64,000 bases of DNA from Hippea maritima DSM 10411 (GTDB taxonomy: Bacteria; Campylobacterota_A; Desulfurellia; Desulfurellales; Hippeaceae): assembly GCF_000194135.1 (NCBI RefSeq), contig NC_015318.1, forward strand, positions 124,001 through 188,000, given 5' to 3'. Below the pieces are notes generated by a model. It did no database searches. It saw only the letters and a program-made list of their open reading frames with translations, and had not been told where the DNA came from. Both the position numbers and the translations under genes were made by a program. Positions 52,178-60,965 of this stretch are shown here, in pieces (position 1 is the stretch's first letter; every line of letters begins with the position of its first letter).

Positions 52178-52846
52178 ATGAGGATTCTTTTAATTGAAGA
52201 CGATAAAGAAACTGCCCATTTCATAATTAAAGGTCTATCTGAGAGTAACTATACGGTTGACCATGCTGATAACGGAAAAGACGGTCTCTATCTAGCCGTG
52301 AACAGTAAATATGACCTTTTAATAATCGACAGAATGCTACCCGGAATTGATGGGCTTAGCATAGTAAAAATGTTAAGAGCTGCAGACAAAAGAATGCCTA
52401 TTTTGATACTTAGCGCTCTTGGCAGTGTTGATGAAAAGGTGGAGGGCTTAAGAATTGGTGCTGACGATTACCTTCCTAAGCCGTATGCCTTTTCTGAGCT
52501 CCTAGCCAGGATTGAGGTTTTACTCAGAAGAAACAAGGAATCTCAGGCTAAATTTTTGCAGGTTGCGGATTTAAAGATAAATCTTGAAAATTACACGGTC
52601 ACAAGGGCAGCTAAGAAAATAGAGCTAAAACCTACTGAATTTAAGCTGTTAGTGTATCTTGTGCGCCATAGAGGTCAGGTTATAACCAGAACAATGCTGC
52701 TTGAAAACATTTGGGGATATAATTTTGACCCCCAAACCAATATTGTTGATGTTCATATAAGTAGATTAAGATCAAAAATTGATAGGGGGTTTGATAAAGA
52801 ACTTATAAAAACCATAAGGGGAATAGGATACAAGATTGAAGAGTAG
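52178..52846 (+). CDS. OmpR/PhoB family response regulator
   Basis: A 222-residue response regulator. The receiver domain (1-120) has the acidic pair in LLIEDDKE, phospho-acceptor Asp51 in LLIIDRMLPGIDGL, a Ser in LILSALG and Lys in YLPKPYAF. The C-terminal winged helix carries ELKPTEFKLLVYLVRHRGQVITRTMLLENIWGYNFDPQTNIVDVHISRLRSKI, an OmpR-type DNA-binding domain. It overlaps the sensor kinase gene by 11 nt. The sequence style is like CusR/QseB/PmrA-type regulators. Its targets are not known; the lipid locus next door is a candidate. Confidence 0.92.
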   Translation: MRILLIEDDKETAHFIIKGLSESNYTVDHADNGKDGLYLAVNSKYDLLIIDRMLPGIDGLSIVKMLRAADKRMPILILSALGSVDEKVEGLRIGADDYLPKPYAFSELLARIEVLLRRNKESQAKFLQVADLKINLENYTVTRAAKKIELKPTEFKLLVYLVRHRGQVITRTMLLENIWGYNFDPQTNIVDVHISRLRSKIDRGFDKELIKTIRGIGYKIEE

Positions 52847-54239
52847 TTTAAGAAAGCTTTTTCATACCACTGCAGTGAGGTTATCCTTAAAATACTCCCT
52901 TGCATATATTTTTATATTAGGCTTGGCATTCTTGGTTCTTTATTGGTTTATTACGGTATTTGTTCAGGATCAAATTAAGATTAATCTTTTAAGGGAGTCC
53001 AAAAAGATAGAATCCATTTACATCGGTAGAGGATTAAAAGCCGTTAAAGATTACATATTGTCCCACGAACAATTCAAAGGAGAAGATCATAAATATTATC
53101 TTCTTGTTGACAGAAGAGGTAATATTATCGCAGGGGATTTAAAAAAATGGCCTTTAAACCTAAAAACCGGTGATCCTGTGAAGAATATATGGGTTTCCGA
53201 TAAGGACATTATTGGCAAAGTTGAAGATGGCGATGGTTTTTGGCCAATGATAGCAATTCGTTTTAAAGATGGATCGAAAACTTTGATAGCTCAAGGAATT
53301 AAAGGCACGGAAGATTTAAGGGAGACTCTATTTGCAATAATGGCGGGTATATTTACTTTAATAGTTATATTGCTGCTTGTACTGGGGTTATCCTTAGGGA
53401 GAAATATAGTAAAGCATGCTGAAAATATAGAAAACGCATGTAAGGGTATAACTGATGGAGATCTGTCAAAAAGAATAAAACTAAGTAATAGAAATGATGA
53501 ATTTGACACTATAGCAGGACATATAAACGACATGCTGGATGAACTGGAAAGGTTTATAAAACAGTCAAGGGAAGCATCCAATAGTATAGCTCATGACATA
53601 AAGACACCCTTAAACAGGATAAGGAATAAGCTTGAAATGGCTTTACTTGAAAAAAAAGAGTGCTCATTAGAGTTTTTGAGTAGCGTTATCAATGACATAG
53701 ACAGGATAATAAAAATGATTAATGCGCTTTTGGATATATCACGTATAGAGACGGGCGCTTTAAGAGAAAATTGGAAGAAAGTAAATATTTCAAAATTGAT
53801 ACAAGAAGCTGTGGATTTTTACCAACCGCTTGCCGAAGATAGGGGTATAGAAATATCCTTAAATATAAATAATGGCCTGTTTATTAATGGTAATAAACAA
53901 CTGCTTTCTCAGTCAATGCTCAATATACTGGATAATGCTTTAAAATACACTCAAGAAAACAGTAAAATATTTATTTTGGCCAAGAAAGAAGGGAATTTTA
54001 TTGTTGTTTCTGTGTGTGATAATGGGCCTGGTGTAAAAGCAGAAGACTATGAGAAGTTAACAAGAAAATTTTTTAGGCTCGACAAATCTCGAAATTTAGC
54101 GGGAAACGGTCTTGGTCTAAGCCTTGTAAAAGCTGTAATGGATCTGCACAAAGCAGATTTGATTTTCAAAGAAAACAAGCCCGGTTTGTGTGTAGAGATG
54201 AGGTTTAAGGCAGTTCAGGAGTTGTCTGATAGTTTATAA
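52836..54239 (+). CDS. Sensor histidine kinase (HAMP-HisKA-HATPase)
   Basis: A 467-residue kinase starting at TTG 52836. It has one membrane helix (about 18-40), a periplasmic sensor part (about 41-165), a second helix (about 168-190) and a HAMP domain. The HisKA box is NSIAHDIKTPLNRIRNKLEMALLE with phospho-His253. The ATPase has LDNALKY (N box), CDNGPG (G1) and AGNGLGLSLVKAVMDLH (G2). It would autophosphorylate in response to an envelope signal and pass the phosphate to the preceding regulator. The periplasmic domain shows no obvious acidic metal-binding cluster. Confidence 0.92.
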   Translation: MKSSLRKLFHTTAVRLSLKYSLAYIFILGLAFLVLYWFITVFVQDQIKINLLRESKKIESIYIGRGLKAVKDYILSHEQFKGEDHKYYLLVDRRGNIIAGDLKKWPLNLKTGDPVKNIWVSDKDIIGKVEDGDGFWPMIAIRFKDGSKTLIAQGIKGTEDLRETLFAIMAGIFTLIVILLLVLGLSLGRNIVKHAENIENACKGITDGDLSKRIKLSNRNDEFDTIAGHINDMLDELERFIKQSREASNSIAHDIKTPLNRIRNKLEMALLEKKECSLEFLSSVINDIDRIIKMINALLDISRIETGALRENWKKVNISKLIQEAVDFYQPLAEDRGIEISLNINNGLFINGNKQLLSQSMLNILDNALKYTQENSKIFILAKKEGNFIVVSVCDNGPGVKAEDYEKLTRKFFRLDKSRNLAGNGLGLSLVKAVMDLHKADLIFKENKPGLCVEMRFKAVQELSDSL

Positions 54240-54377
54240 AATACAGAGAATTAAAACCCGATAGCACAAAACTATTTACCTGTTGAAGGAATTAAAAAAC
54301 ATAAAAATCAATGACAAACATAGATACAACAGATGCGAATGTAGTAGAATATAGACACATTTAAGATTAAATTAAGG
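54240..54377. other. Convergent intergenic gap, no feature seen
   Basis: This 138-bp AT-rich gap lies between the ends of the sensor kinase and MFS genes. I see no convincing hairpin, RNA gene or repeat in it. Confidence 0.5.
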
Positions 54378-55541
54378 TCAATCAGAAGAGAGAAAATCTG
54401 CTGCATAAAGTACATAAAATACCGTTATAGAAATACAGCCTGCAAGCGAAAACTCGAGCGCCGCACTCACACCTATATGTTTCCAAATTGTGCCGCATAT
54501 ATACGCACCGGATGCCCCAAACACTGCAACGCCTGCATAAAAAATACCGTATATTGAGCCTTTGTTGTCGCTTGAATCTGCAATGAGTGCCCTGTTGGCA
54601 TTAAGTGATATAACGGTAAAGAGCCCTAAAAATATATAGGCAATCCATGTAAAAACAGGCTTTTGAATATAAAGCAGAAACTGGGCAAAAATTCCGCTTG
54701 CATAGGCTACAAGCATCATTTTCTTTGTGCCTATCTTGTCTATAAGGATACCGGAGAGATAGCTTGTTGCTGTCTGAGTGGTTGTGGATACAATAAAAAG
54801 CAGGGGAATAAATGTTGTAGCAATGCCGACACCCTTTGCCTGCATTGTAAAGAATGCCTCGTTAAAGATGAAAAATATAAAGATAAAGTAGAAAAACAGT
54901 ATTTTTACGGTTGCCTTATCCTTGTATGTGAGTTCAAAATGAGCAGCACTTTTTTTCTTTGCCCTCTTTACATTTTTTACAAATAGCGCAACTATTGCCA
55001 CACCTACAAAACCCGGTATGAGCGTCGCATGAAATATATTTCGTATTATAGTTTCATTTTGACCGAAGTGGTAAAGCAGTGCAAAAAGGAGAATCGTTCC
55101 GCTGAGTTCTCCTGCGATATCCATTGTTTTGTGAAAACCGAATGTTTTTCCGCTGCGTTTTTTCTTGCTGTAGAAAGCAATCATCGAATCTTTTGGGGCA
55201 GAGCGCATAGCCTTTCCAACCCTTTCCACGGCCTTAAGCAGAGCGATTTCTATATAGTTATATGCAGAGCCAATTAGAGGTTTGGAGATGGCTGATACGA
55301 GGTATCCTCCGACAACAAGCGGTTTAGTAATATTTAAACGGTCGCTAATATATCCGGAGACGAAGCGCAAAGCGTAGGATACAAATGTGGAAACAGCAAC
55401 AATAATACCCAATTTATCCACACCTTCGTGTAGTGTATAAACAACAAAAACGGGCAGAACGGGATTAATCATAGCTGAAGCCATATCTGTAAAATAGCTT
55501 ACCCACCCAAGCAGTACCACATTTTTGTCAATATTCTTCAT
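54378..55541 (-). CDS. Major facilitator superfamily transporter
   Basis: A 387-residue membrane protein with about 12 hydrophobic segments. The first cytoplasmic loop RFVSGYISDRLNITKPLVVGGYLVSAI matches the MFS motif G-x-x-x-D-R, and GKAMRSAPKDSMIAFYSKKKRSGKTFGFHKTMDIAGE is typical of a conserved MFS subgroup of unknown substrate. A second-half loop LSGILIDKIGTKKMM mirrors motif A. It is the last gene of the minus-strand island that starts beyond the right edge, separated from the degraded LysE copy by about 50 nt. Confidence 0.85.
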   Translation of the reverse strand: MKNIDKNVVLLGWVSYFTDMASAMINPVLPVFVVYTLHEGVDKLGIIVAVSTFVSYALRFVSGYISDRLNITKPLVVGGYLVSAISKPLIGSAYNYIEIALLKAVERVGKAMRSAPKDSMIAFYSKKKRSGKTFGFHKTMDIAGELSGTILLFALLYHFGQNETIIRNIFHATLIPGFVGVAIVALFVKNVKRAKKKSAAHFELTYKDKATVKILFFYFIFIFFIFNEAFFTMQAKGVGIATTFIPLLFIVSTTTQTATSYLSGILIDKIGTKKMMLVAYASGIFAQFLLYIQKPVFTWIAYIFLGLFTVISLNANRALIADSSDNKGSIYGIFYAGVAVFGASGAYICGTIWKHIGVSAALEFSLAGCISITVFYVLYAADFLSSD

Positions 55542-55595
55542 AATTCATACACTCTCATTTAGGTTGCAATTTAAATTTTAGTGTAATTAATTTTA

Positions 55596-56246
55596 TCATA
55601 AAAATTTAAACAATACCTCTATAGATTTAAAGAGAAAATAGAAAGATAATACAATCAACAATGCTCCCATAATTTTATTGATTTTACCTTCTGTCTCGTA
55701 GGGTATTTTTTTTACCTACTTTCCTTAAAAACAAGGCAAGGCTTGAAAGGTAAGAAGCTATGCCAGCACCGGCTGATAGAAGAAAAATGACCGTATATAC
55801 TGGTTTAAAATTAGATACTATTCCCACGCTTTTTATAAATTCAAAACAGAATAACCACAGAAAATTATCGGTGGATTTGTGACAGCCAGGGAAAATCCTA
55901 CAAGCAATGATGTATGAGATTTAAACAGCATTGTTTTTTCAGTATTGTTATAGCCATCCTTATCGTTGTAAATTAACGTAAAAACTCCCAGAACAATTAG
56001 TATTATTCCGCCTATAAGCCAAAAGAATGCCTCCACCTTTTCATCTTTTAAGAAAGGTGCTATCCCAAACATAGCTATAAATCCATACATCAAATCCGAT
56101 GTAATAGAACCTGCAACAACCATTAAAGCTTCTTTGATATAGCCAGTCATTGATCTTTTGGCTATCTCAACCTGAGTTGCACCTATAGGGATAGCTGTAA
56201 AAAAACCGATTATATATGATACTATAATTAACAGAATAAATCTCAC
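55596..56246 (-). pseudogene. LysE-family translocator, frameshifted copy
   Basis: The first 131 residues from GTG 56246 (RFILLIIVSYIIGFFTAIPIGATQVEIAKRSM) closely match the intact LysE gene at 63105-63761. At about 55859 one base is missing (TTC TGT GG where TTC TGG TGG is expected), causing a stop at 55833. In the next frame the match continues with WLFCFEFIKSVG and LLSAGAGIASYLSSLAL. A run of eight A on the minus strand (near 55707-55714) then adds one base. The third frame ends KSIEVLFKFL at the TGA 55596-55598. The two indels break the gene unless slippage repairs it. Confidence 0.75.
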
Positions 56247-56744
56247 TGCACTATTGCTCTTTGGATAAATAGTTTATTATATCTTTTGCAACTTCAAATT
56301 CATTTATACCCTCAAAACACCTTATTTTTTTACATTTTTTTGCTTTTTTGTTTACACATGTTAAGTTTCTACACACGGCGTTGGAGATATATAATTTTGA
56401 TGGTGCATCCTGACCAGGATTTAGGAAATGACTGTTATACGAATCATATCCGTACATTCGAGCCGAAGTGGCCCCAAAAATAGAAAAAACCGCTGTTTTG
56501 TTTCTCAGCTGACCCCCTGATTCGCTGAATTTTCTTGCTGCGGCAATGTGCATGGTTCCTGTATCCGATGTAACAAAAACATCACAAAAATCTATTAAGG
56601 CTGCGTAAACATCAATAGGTATATCCTTTGGAACTATAGTGATTTTACTGCAATTTGACAAGGATTTAATCAAATTTTCCTCAATGCCTGTATAAGTATG
56701 CCCTGAAGTTAAGAGGATGGCTTTAACAAAGTCCGATTCGCATA

Positions 56745-56751
56745 ATTTTTT
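56745..56751 (-). other. A_AAA_AAT heptamer at the second GT9 frame break
   Basis: On the minus strand the codons ATA AAA AAT contain A_AAA_AAT in the frame needed for tandem -1 slippage. Moving back one base makes the next codons TTA TGC GAA, which restores the GT9 frame. Confidence 0.55.
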
Positions 56752-57262
56752 ATTATATTTACTTGTATCTCAAAAGGAATTTGTGAATAAATTGACGTGG
56801 CATTGGGATTAAAAAGAACTAACCCTTTTTTATTTATTAGTGCTTTCTTAAGTAAAAATTGCTCGGCTTTGTGTATAGCTTTATTAGGCAGCCATATTGA
56901 AGGTACAAAAATATCGACATCTATTTCTGGGTTGTTGCTACTTCTTAGATTGCTGAATAGGTTGGAAAAGTAATTGTATGCTTGGTATGATATATGATTT
57001 ATATTATTATTCATAAGCTCGTTATAAATAATACTTGCTGATAATGCTTTGTAGTCTATGAAAGGTGATTGCTCGTCATCTACAATAGAATCTTTTTCAA
57101 AAAAGGGGCACAAGTTTATTGCAAAATCGTATTTTTTTGAATAAATTAGAGAAATAACCGATTTTCTGCTTGTATGTATATCATAACTGAGAATGTTAAG
57201 TGTATCATTGACATAAGGATTGTTGGCAATAAGATTGTAAGTATTTACATTAACAACATAAT

Positions 57263-58189
57263 CTATTTTAGATTGTGGAAAAGCTTTTTTGTAGCCAAGA
57301 CGACACTTTGAAGGTTTATCGCATCGCCTATGTTCAAATCACTGATAATAAGTATTTTTTTAGGGTTTTTTACTTTTTCTATAATTTTAGTGTCCATTTT
57401 TTGCAAAAGATTTACTACAAATGCATTGGTAGCTAAAGCAGCAAAGCCGTTTGTAATAAATTTACCTGTTTTTGGCATTGTGTCGGTAATTTTCGAAGAT
57501 ACTGAAGCGATTGCATCGGGAAAGTAAAAAGAATTTACAAATTCTGTAAGTTTGTCGTATAAACCATATAATAAAGAAAAATTATCCTCAAACATAGATA
57601 TCACCTCTAACCTATTTTTACATTTTATTACAGCGGCAGGTGGCATGTTTACCCACACAATATTTGCAATATATGTTTCTTTAAAAATTTTTCTCAGAAT
57701 TTTTCTGAATCTGATTTGACTTGTCAGAACAAACGTGTGTATGTATGAATAAGTTAGAAAAACTCCTCCTGGATCTAATATACTGTAAATTATTTTCAAC
57801 AGACTAATTTGTGTCTTTTGATTAAAAGCTGTCCAAGGAAGGGAGGATATTATTGAATCAGCTTTGTTAATGCAGTACTGTTCCATGTATTTTTCTACAT
57901 TTTCAACAGAGTCGTTTATGACTATGGCATTGGGAAATTTTTTCTTTACTATTTCTGTGAAGGTTCTGTTTATGTCAAAGGTCATAAAAATAGCCCCCGA
58001 GGGAAGATTTGATACTATATCTTCTGTTATTGCACCGTTGCCACAGCCAAACTCCAACACAACCTCAGCATTGTTAAGTTCTGCTTTGTCAATCATAATT
58101 GAAGATAAAACCTTGGATGAGGGAGCTATTGAGCTAACGGTTATGGGGTGAGATAAAAATTGTTTTGAAAATTCTAAGATATCTCTCAC
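57263..58189 (-). CDS. Phospholipid methyltransferase-like SAM-dependent enzyme fused to the start of a GT9 glycosyltransferase
   Basis: A 308-residue open frame. Residues 1-195 resemble COG3963 phospholipid N-methyltransferases: FSKQFLSHPITVSSIAPSSKVLSSIM, the SAM motif VVLEFGCGNGAITEDIVSNLP, SIISSLPWTAFNQ, GGVFLTYSYIHTF and the terminal NMPPAAVIKCKN. A linker of about 80 residues follows, then the nucleotide-sugar-binding start of a GT9 glycosyltransferase. The zero frame stops at 57263, but -1 shifts would add the rest of GT9. Its ATG overlaps the GT39 stop (ATGA). A paralogue without the GT9 extension begins at the right window edge. The phospholipid substrate is inferred from the family. 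Confidence 0.75.
   Translation of the reverse strand: MRDILEFSKQFLSHPITVSSIAPSSKVLSSIMIDKAELNNAEVVLEFGCGNGAITEDIVSNLPSGAIFMTFDINRTFTEIVKKKFPNAIVINDSVENVEKYMEQYCINKADSIISSLPWTAFNQKTQISLLKIIYSILDPGGVFLTYSYIHTFVLTSQIRFRKILRKIFKETYIANIVWVNMPPAAVIKCKNRLEVISMFEDNFSLLYGLYDKLTEFVNSFYFPDAIASVSSKITDTMPKTGKFITNGFAALATNAFVVNLLQKMDTKIIEKVKNPKKILIISDLNIGDAINLQSVVLATKKLFHNLK
57284..57290 (-). other. A_AAA_AAG slippery heptamer at the first GT9 frame break
   Basis: On the minus strand the codons ACA AAA AAG contain A_AAA_AAG, the same heptamer as the E. coli dnaX frameshift site, in the correct phase. A -1 slip gives next codons GCT TTT CCA and restores the GT9 frame. A weak 6-bp stem (AATCTA/TAGATT, AAA loop) starts 9 nt downstream. 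Confidence 0.6.
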
Positions 58190-59730
58190 TTTAGCACCTC
58201 CTGCTTTGGTTGCTCTATTTTTATAAGTGCCGTTGGCTCTCCTCTATCCAATGCAAAAAAGATTACTTTATAGTTTTTGAAATAACTTAAATATTTCCTT
58301 TTTGTATAGACATAGAATGTGTCTTTTTTGTTCTTGAAAAAAATTATACTTCCTGTATCTTTAAGACATCTTCTTGTATACGCTATCAAGGATTGATTGT
58401 TAATCCTAAATTCGTATAGGGGGTAAGGATTATTTAGCATTATTTTCCATATTTTTTTCTCAGGTCTATGAGATTCTAATTGCATTAATGTTATCGATAA
58501 AAATAGACTTACAATTATTGTTTTGTAAAAGATTGTGTTTTTTGGATTGTGTGCGAAGTTTAACATGCCCATGCATACTATTCCAAAAAAGGCGGTGGGT
58601 ATTAGCAAATACAACCTTTCTTCAAATAAATAGACCGAAATGGCAAATCCAATGGCAAGTTCTATTGTAAACATGATGACTGATTTTGTTTTGGTGTTTT
58701 CTAAACTATCCATATATTGAGCGAATAAAATACCCAAAGGTAAAAAAGAGACGGCTATATAGTGTGGCAGCTTGTTATATGACATTGAGAAAAATAAAAA
58801 GACCCACGCAAACCAACTTAGAAGCACTCTGTTTTTGCTATCTTTCAAATCCACTTTTTTCGATAGGTCTTTCACATAAGGCCACCAAAAGAACAATACG
58901 GCTATTAATATGGGTACATAGTAATAAAAGGGGTTTGGATGTTGATGCGCTCCGCCTGTGAATCTCTCTATGTTATGATAGATAAAAAATTTATTTATAA
59001 ATTTTATTCCGTATAGGAGATATAACTCTAAATACCATGGAACGCTAACTATTGCAAAGATTGCAAGGCCTAAAATGTTTTTCCTTGTGAAAAATTTTTT
59101 CAAACCTGTTTCTTTTTTTACTATCCATAGATACAACAGATAGTTGAACCCTGGTACGACTATGCCTATAGGGCCTTTTACTAAAAAGGCCAAAGCTGTT
59201 GTAAGCCAAGCAATACAATATTTTTCTTCTATGAAATAGTATGTTGCCATCAATTCAAATAGAATCAAGCTCATATCCGGATATACGGATCTAGTTAAAT
59301 AAAAGAAGAACAAAAAGGAGAAGTAGGCAATAATTGAGTTGGTTGAAATTTTCTCTGATCTGAACAGCGTATAAGAGAGTTTGTAAATATAAATCGCAGT
59401 AAATGCCCCTGATATAATTGAAGGTAAACGTGCTGCGTATTCTATTATTCCAAGTGGATCTATTCCATTTCTAATTAAAAAATCAACAGAAAACAGCTTA
59501 AAAAACGCCACTAATTCCCAGTAAAACAAGATAGGTTTATCAAATCTTACATGACAATTGAAAAATGGCACCAAATAGTTCTTAGATTCTATCATCTTAA
59601 GGGCGGCATCAACATATTTAGGTTCGTCAGGGGGAAAGAAAGATACATAAAAGCTTCCAAATGAGAAGAGCAAAAATGAGAATACAAATAAATTTAATTT
59701 GTTTTTGAAAACCAACTCAATGAACTTCAT
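58186..59730 (-). CDS. GT39/ArnT-like membrane glycosyltransferase
   Basis: A 514-residue protein with about 10-12 hydrophobic helices and a small C-terminal soluble part. The first periplasmic loop has FFPPDEPKYVDAALKMIESKNYLVPFFNCHVRFDKPILFYW, where the Asp-Glu pair matches the catalytic loop of ArnT/PMT enzymes. These use polyprenyl-phosphate sugars to glycosylate lipid A or proteins in the periplasm. KGPIGIVVPGFNYLL matches the family's conserved Lys-Gly-Pro segment. It overlaps both the PAP2-DSP gene and the methyltransferase gene by 4 nt. The acceptor and sugar are not known; a lipid acceptor fits the neighbours. Confidence 0.85.
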   Translation of the reverse strand: MKFIELVFKNKLNLFVFSFLLFSFGSFYVSFFPPDEPKYVDAALKMIESKNYLVPFFNCHVRFDKPILFYWELVAFFKLFSVDFLIRNGIDPLGIIEYAARLPSIISGAFTAIYIYKLSYTLFRSEKISTNSIIAYFSFLFFFYLTRSVYPDMSLILFELMATYYFIEEKYCIAWLTTALAFLVKGPIGIVVPGFNYLLYLWIVKKETGLKKFFTRKNILGLAIFAIVSVPWYLELYLLYGIKFINKFFIYHNIERFTGGAHQHPNPFYYYVPILIAVLFFWWPYVKDLSKKVDLKDSKNRVLLSWFAWVFLFFSMSYNKLPHYIAVSFLPLGILFAQYMDSLENTKTKSVIMFTIELAIGFAISVYLFEERLYLLIPTAFFGIVCMGMLNFAHNPKNTIFYKTIIVSLFLSITLMQLESHRPEKKIWKIMLNNPYPLYEFRINNQSLIAYTRRCLKDTGSIIFFKNKKDTFYVYTKRKYLSYFKNYKVIFFALDRGEPTALIKIEQPKQEVLK

Positions 59731-60872
59731 CGGCTCTGCCTCTTTTTAGCTTTTTTAACAAAAATCCAGAAGCTTTTATCCATTGCTTCCGATGGACTAC
59801 CAAGGTATGGAAAGTGCAAATAAAGTAAAGATAGTTGCTCATCGGATCGTTTGATGGGGTAGTTCTCCACATAATATTTCCAAATTGCGCTTACAAGGCC
59901 GCTTCTGTCTGCGCCTGCCTTGCAGTGTATAAGAATTGGCTTTGGTATCTTTTCTAGAATGTTAATCAATTTGATTAATTTTCTGGGTTTTGCGATTTTA
60001 TTTGGTGACAATCTAAAATCTATGTGCACTAAGTTCAATTGCTTTGATAATTTTATTTCTTCTTTATACCAGTTTTTTCCCTGTTGCTTGCCTCTGAGAT
60101 TTACAATGCTTTTTATGTGATATTGTTTGATGTAGTATAAAAGCTCATCTTTATCCAGTTGGCCGCTTCTGTATAATGCACCGTTTTCTACGGTGTGAAA
60201 ATTGCCATTTTCTTCCATATATACTTCAAAACATATTACTGAGCTTGCTATTACTAATAAAAGTAGCAGTAATATTAACATCTTCCTGTTTTTTATCTTT
60301 TGAAGCAGAAACTCCCATAGTCTTTCATATATTAGAATGATCTTTTCATTTAAAGGGTTTAGAATTCCTTTTAGTTGAATTATTAAAAAGGGGGGAAGTA
60401 AGGCAACTGCAAATGATCCAACTATGTCTAAGGGCCAATGAACCCCGCTGTAAACCCTTGCAAGACCCACCATAAGCCCAAGAGCCGTTATAATTAAGCC
60501 GTGCAACCTTAGTTTGTGTTCTAAAAGAAGGTAAAACCCCAAAGATAGAAATAGGGTAACATGGTCTGAGGGGAAGGATGAGTCAGCAGAATGTTGAAAA
60601 AGAACTTTGCCTATATGCATCATAAAAGGTCTTGGATGGAAGTAAATTAAGGATATCAAGTAATTTATTAAAAGCCCAAGTAAAGCTGAGTAAAAAGCCA
60701 ATAGAGACTGTTTTTTGTAATATTTACTGCTCTTTGCGAACATCCATATCAGATAGATAGGTATGACAAAGACAAGATATTTTGCGACCACTATTGCCAA
60801 AATAGATAATATTTTGCAGCTTTTTTCATATCCGTTTATCATTTTGAATATTTCCAAATTAGGATTGCCCAT
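59727..60872 (-). CDS. PAP2 / dual-specificity phosphatase fusion protein
   Basis: About 381 residues from ATG 60870-60872, which has an AGGAGGTGG ribosome site. Residues 1-195 form a BcrC-like PAP2 phosphatase: KSSKYYKKQ, YFHPRPFMMHIGKV, SFPSDHVTLFLSLG and RVYSGVHWPLDIVGSFAVAL. A further membrane helix (about 195-215) leads to a tyrosine/dual-specificity phosphatase domain with ALYRSGQLDKDELLYYI, SIVNLRGKQQGKNWYKEE and the catalytic HCKAGADRSG (Cys317). The same pairing occurs in E. coli YnbD. Topology suggests both active sites face the periplasm. The likely targets are lipid phosphates. Confidence 0.85.
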   Translation of the reverse strand: MGNPNLEIFKMINGYEKSCKILSILAIVVAKYLVFVIPIYLIWMFAKSSKYYKKQSLLAFYSALLGLLINYLISLIYFHPRPFMMHIGKVLFQHSADSSFPSDHVTLFLSLGFYLLLEHKLRLHGLIITALGLMVGLARVYSGVHWPLDIVGSFAVALLPPFLIIQLKGILNPLNEKIILIYERLWEFLLQKIKNRKMLILLLLLLVIASSVICFEVYMEENGNFHTVENGALYRSGQLDKDELLYYIKQYHIKSIVNLRGKQQGKNWYKEEIKLSKQLNLVHIDFRLSPNKIAKPRKLIKLINILEKIPKPILIHCKAGADRSGLVSAIWKYYVENYPIKRSDEQLSLLYLHFPYLGSPSEAMDKSFWIFVKKAKKRQSR

Positions 60873-60965
60873 AAAGCCACCTCCTATTGTTTGCATTTTA
60901 TGCATATTGGATGAAATCTGATTTGACTTTTTATTAAAAATTTTTAATTTAACAGTTAGAGTGGT

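Larger units (their letters stand above)
56251..57290 (-). pseudogene. GT9 (heptosyltransferase-like) glycosyltransferase domain split by two -1 shifts
   Basis: The GT9 fold begins at the end of the upstream methyltransferase chain (KKILIISDLNIGDAINLQSVVLATKK). After a -1 shift at 57284-57290 it continues with AFPQSKIDYVVNVNTY through GLVLFNPNATSIYSQIP. After a second -1 shift at 56745-56751 it continues with LCESDFVKAILLTSGHTY to VFVTSDTGTMHIAAARK, the GT9 sugar-nucleotide site, and stops at 56251. Joined, the domain has the normal length of about 350 residues. Both breaks fall on runs of six A in the phase A_AAA_AAG or A_AAA_AAT. Decay, sequence error or ribosomal/transcriptional slippage could each explain it. 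Confidence 0.7.

Noticed and set aside
55833-57113. The short open frames at 55833-56246, 56251-56673 and 56709-57113 as separate genes
   Set aside because: Each is a fragment of a larger family domain (LysE or GT9) continuing in another frame, so I describe them as parts of two broken genes.
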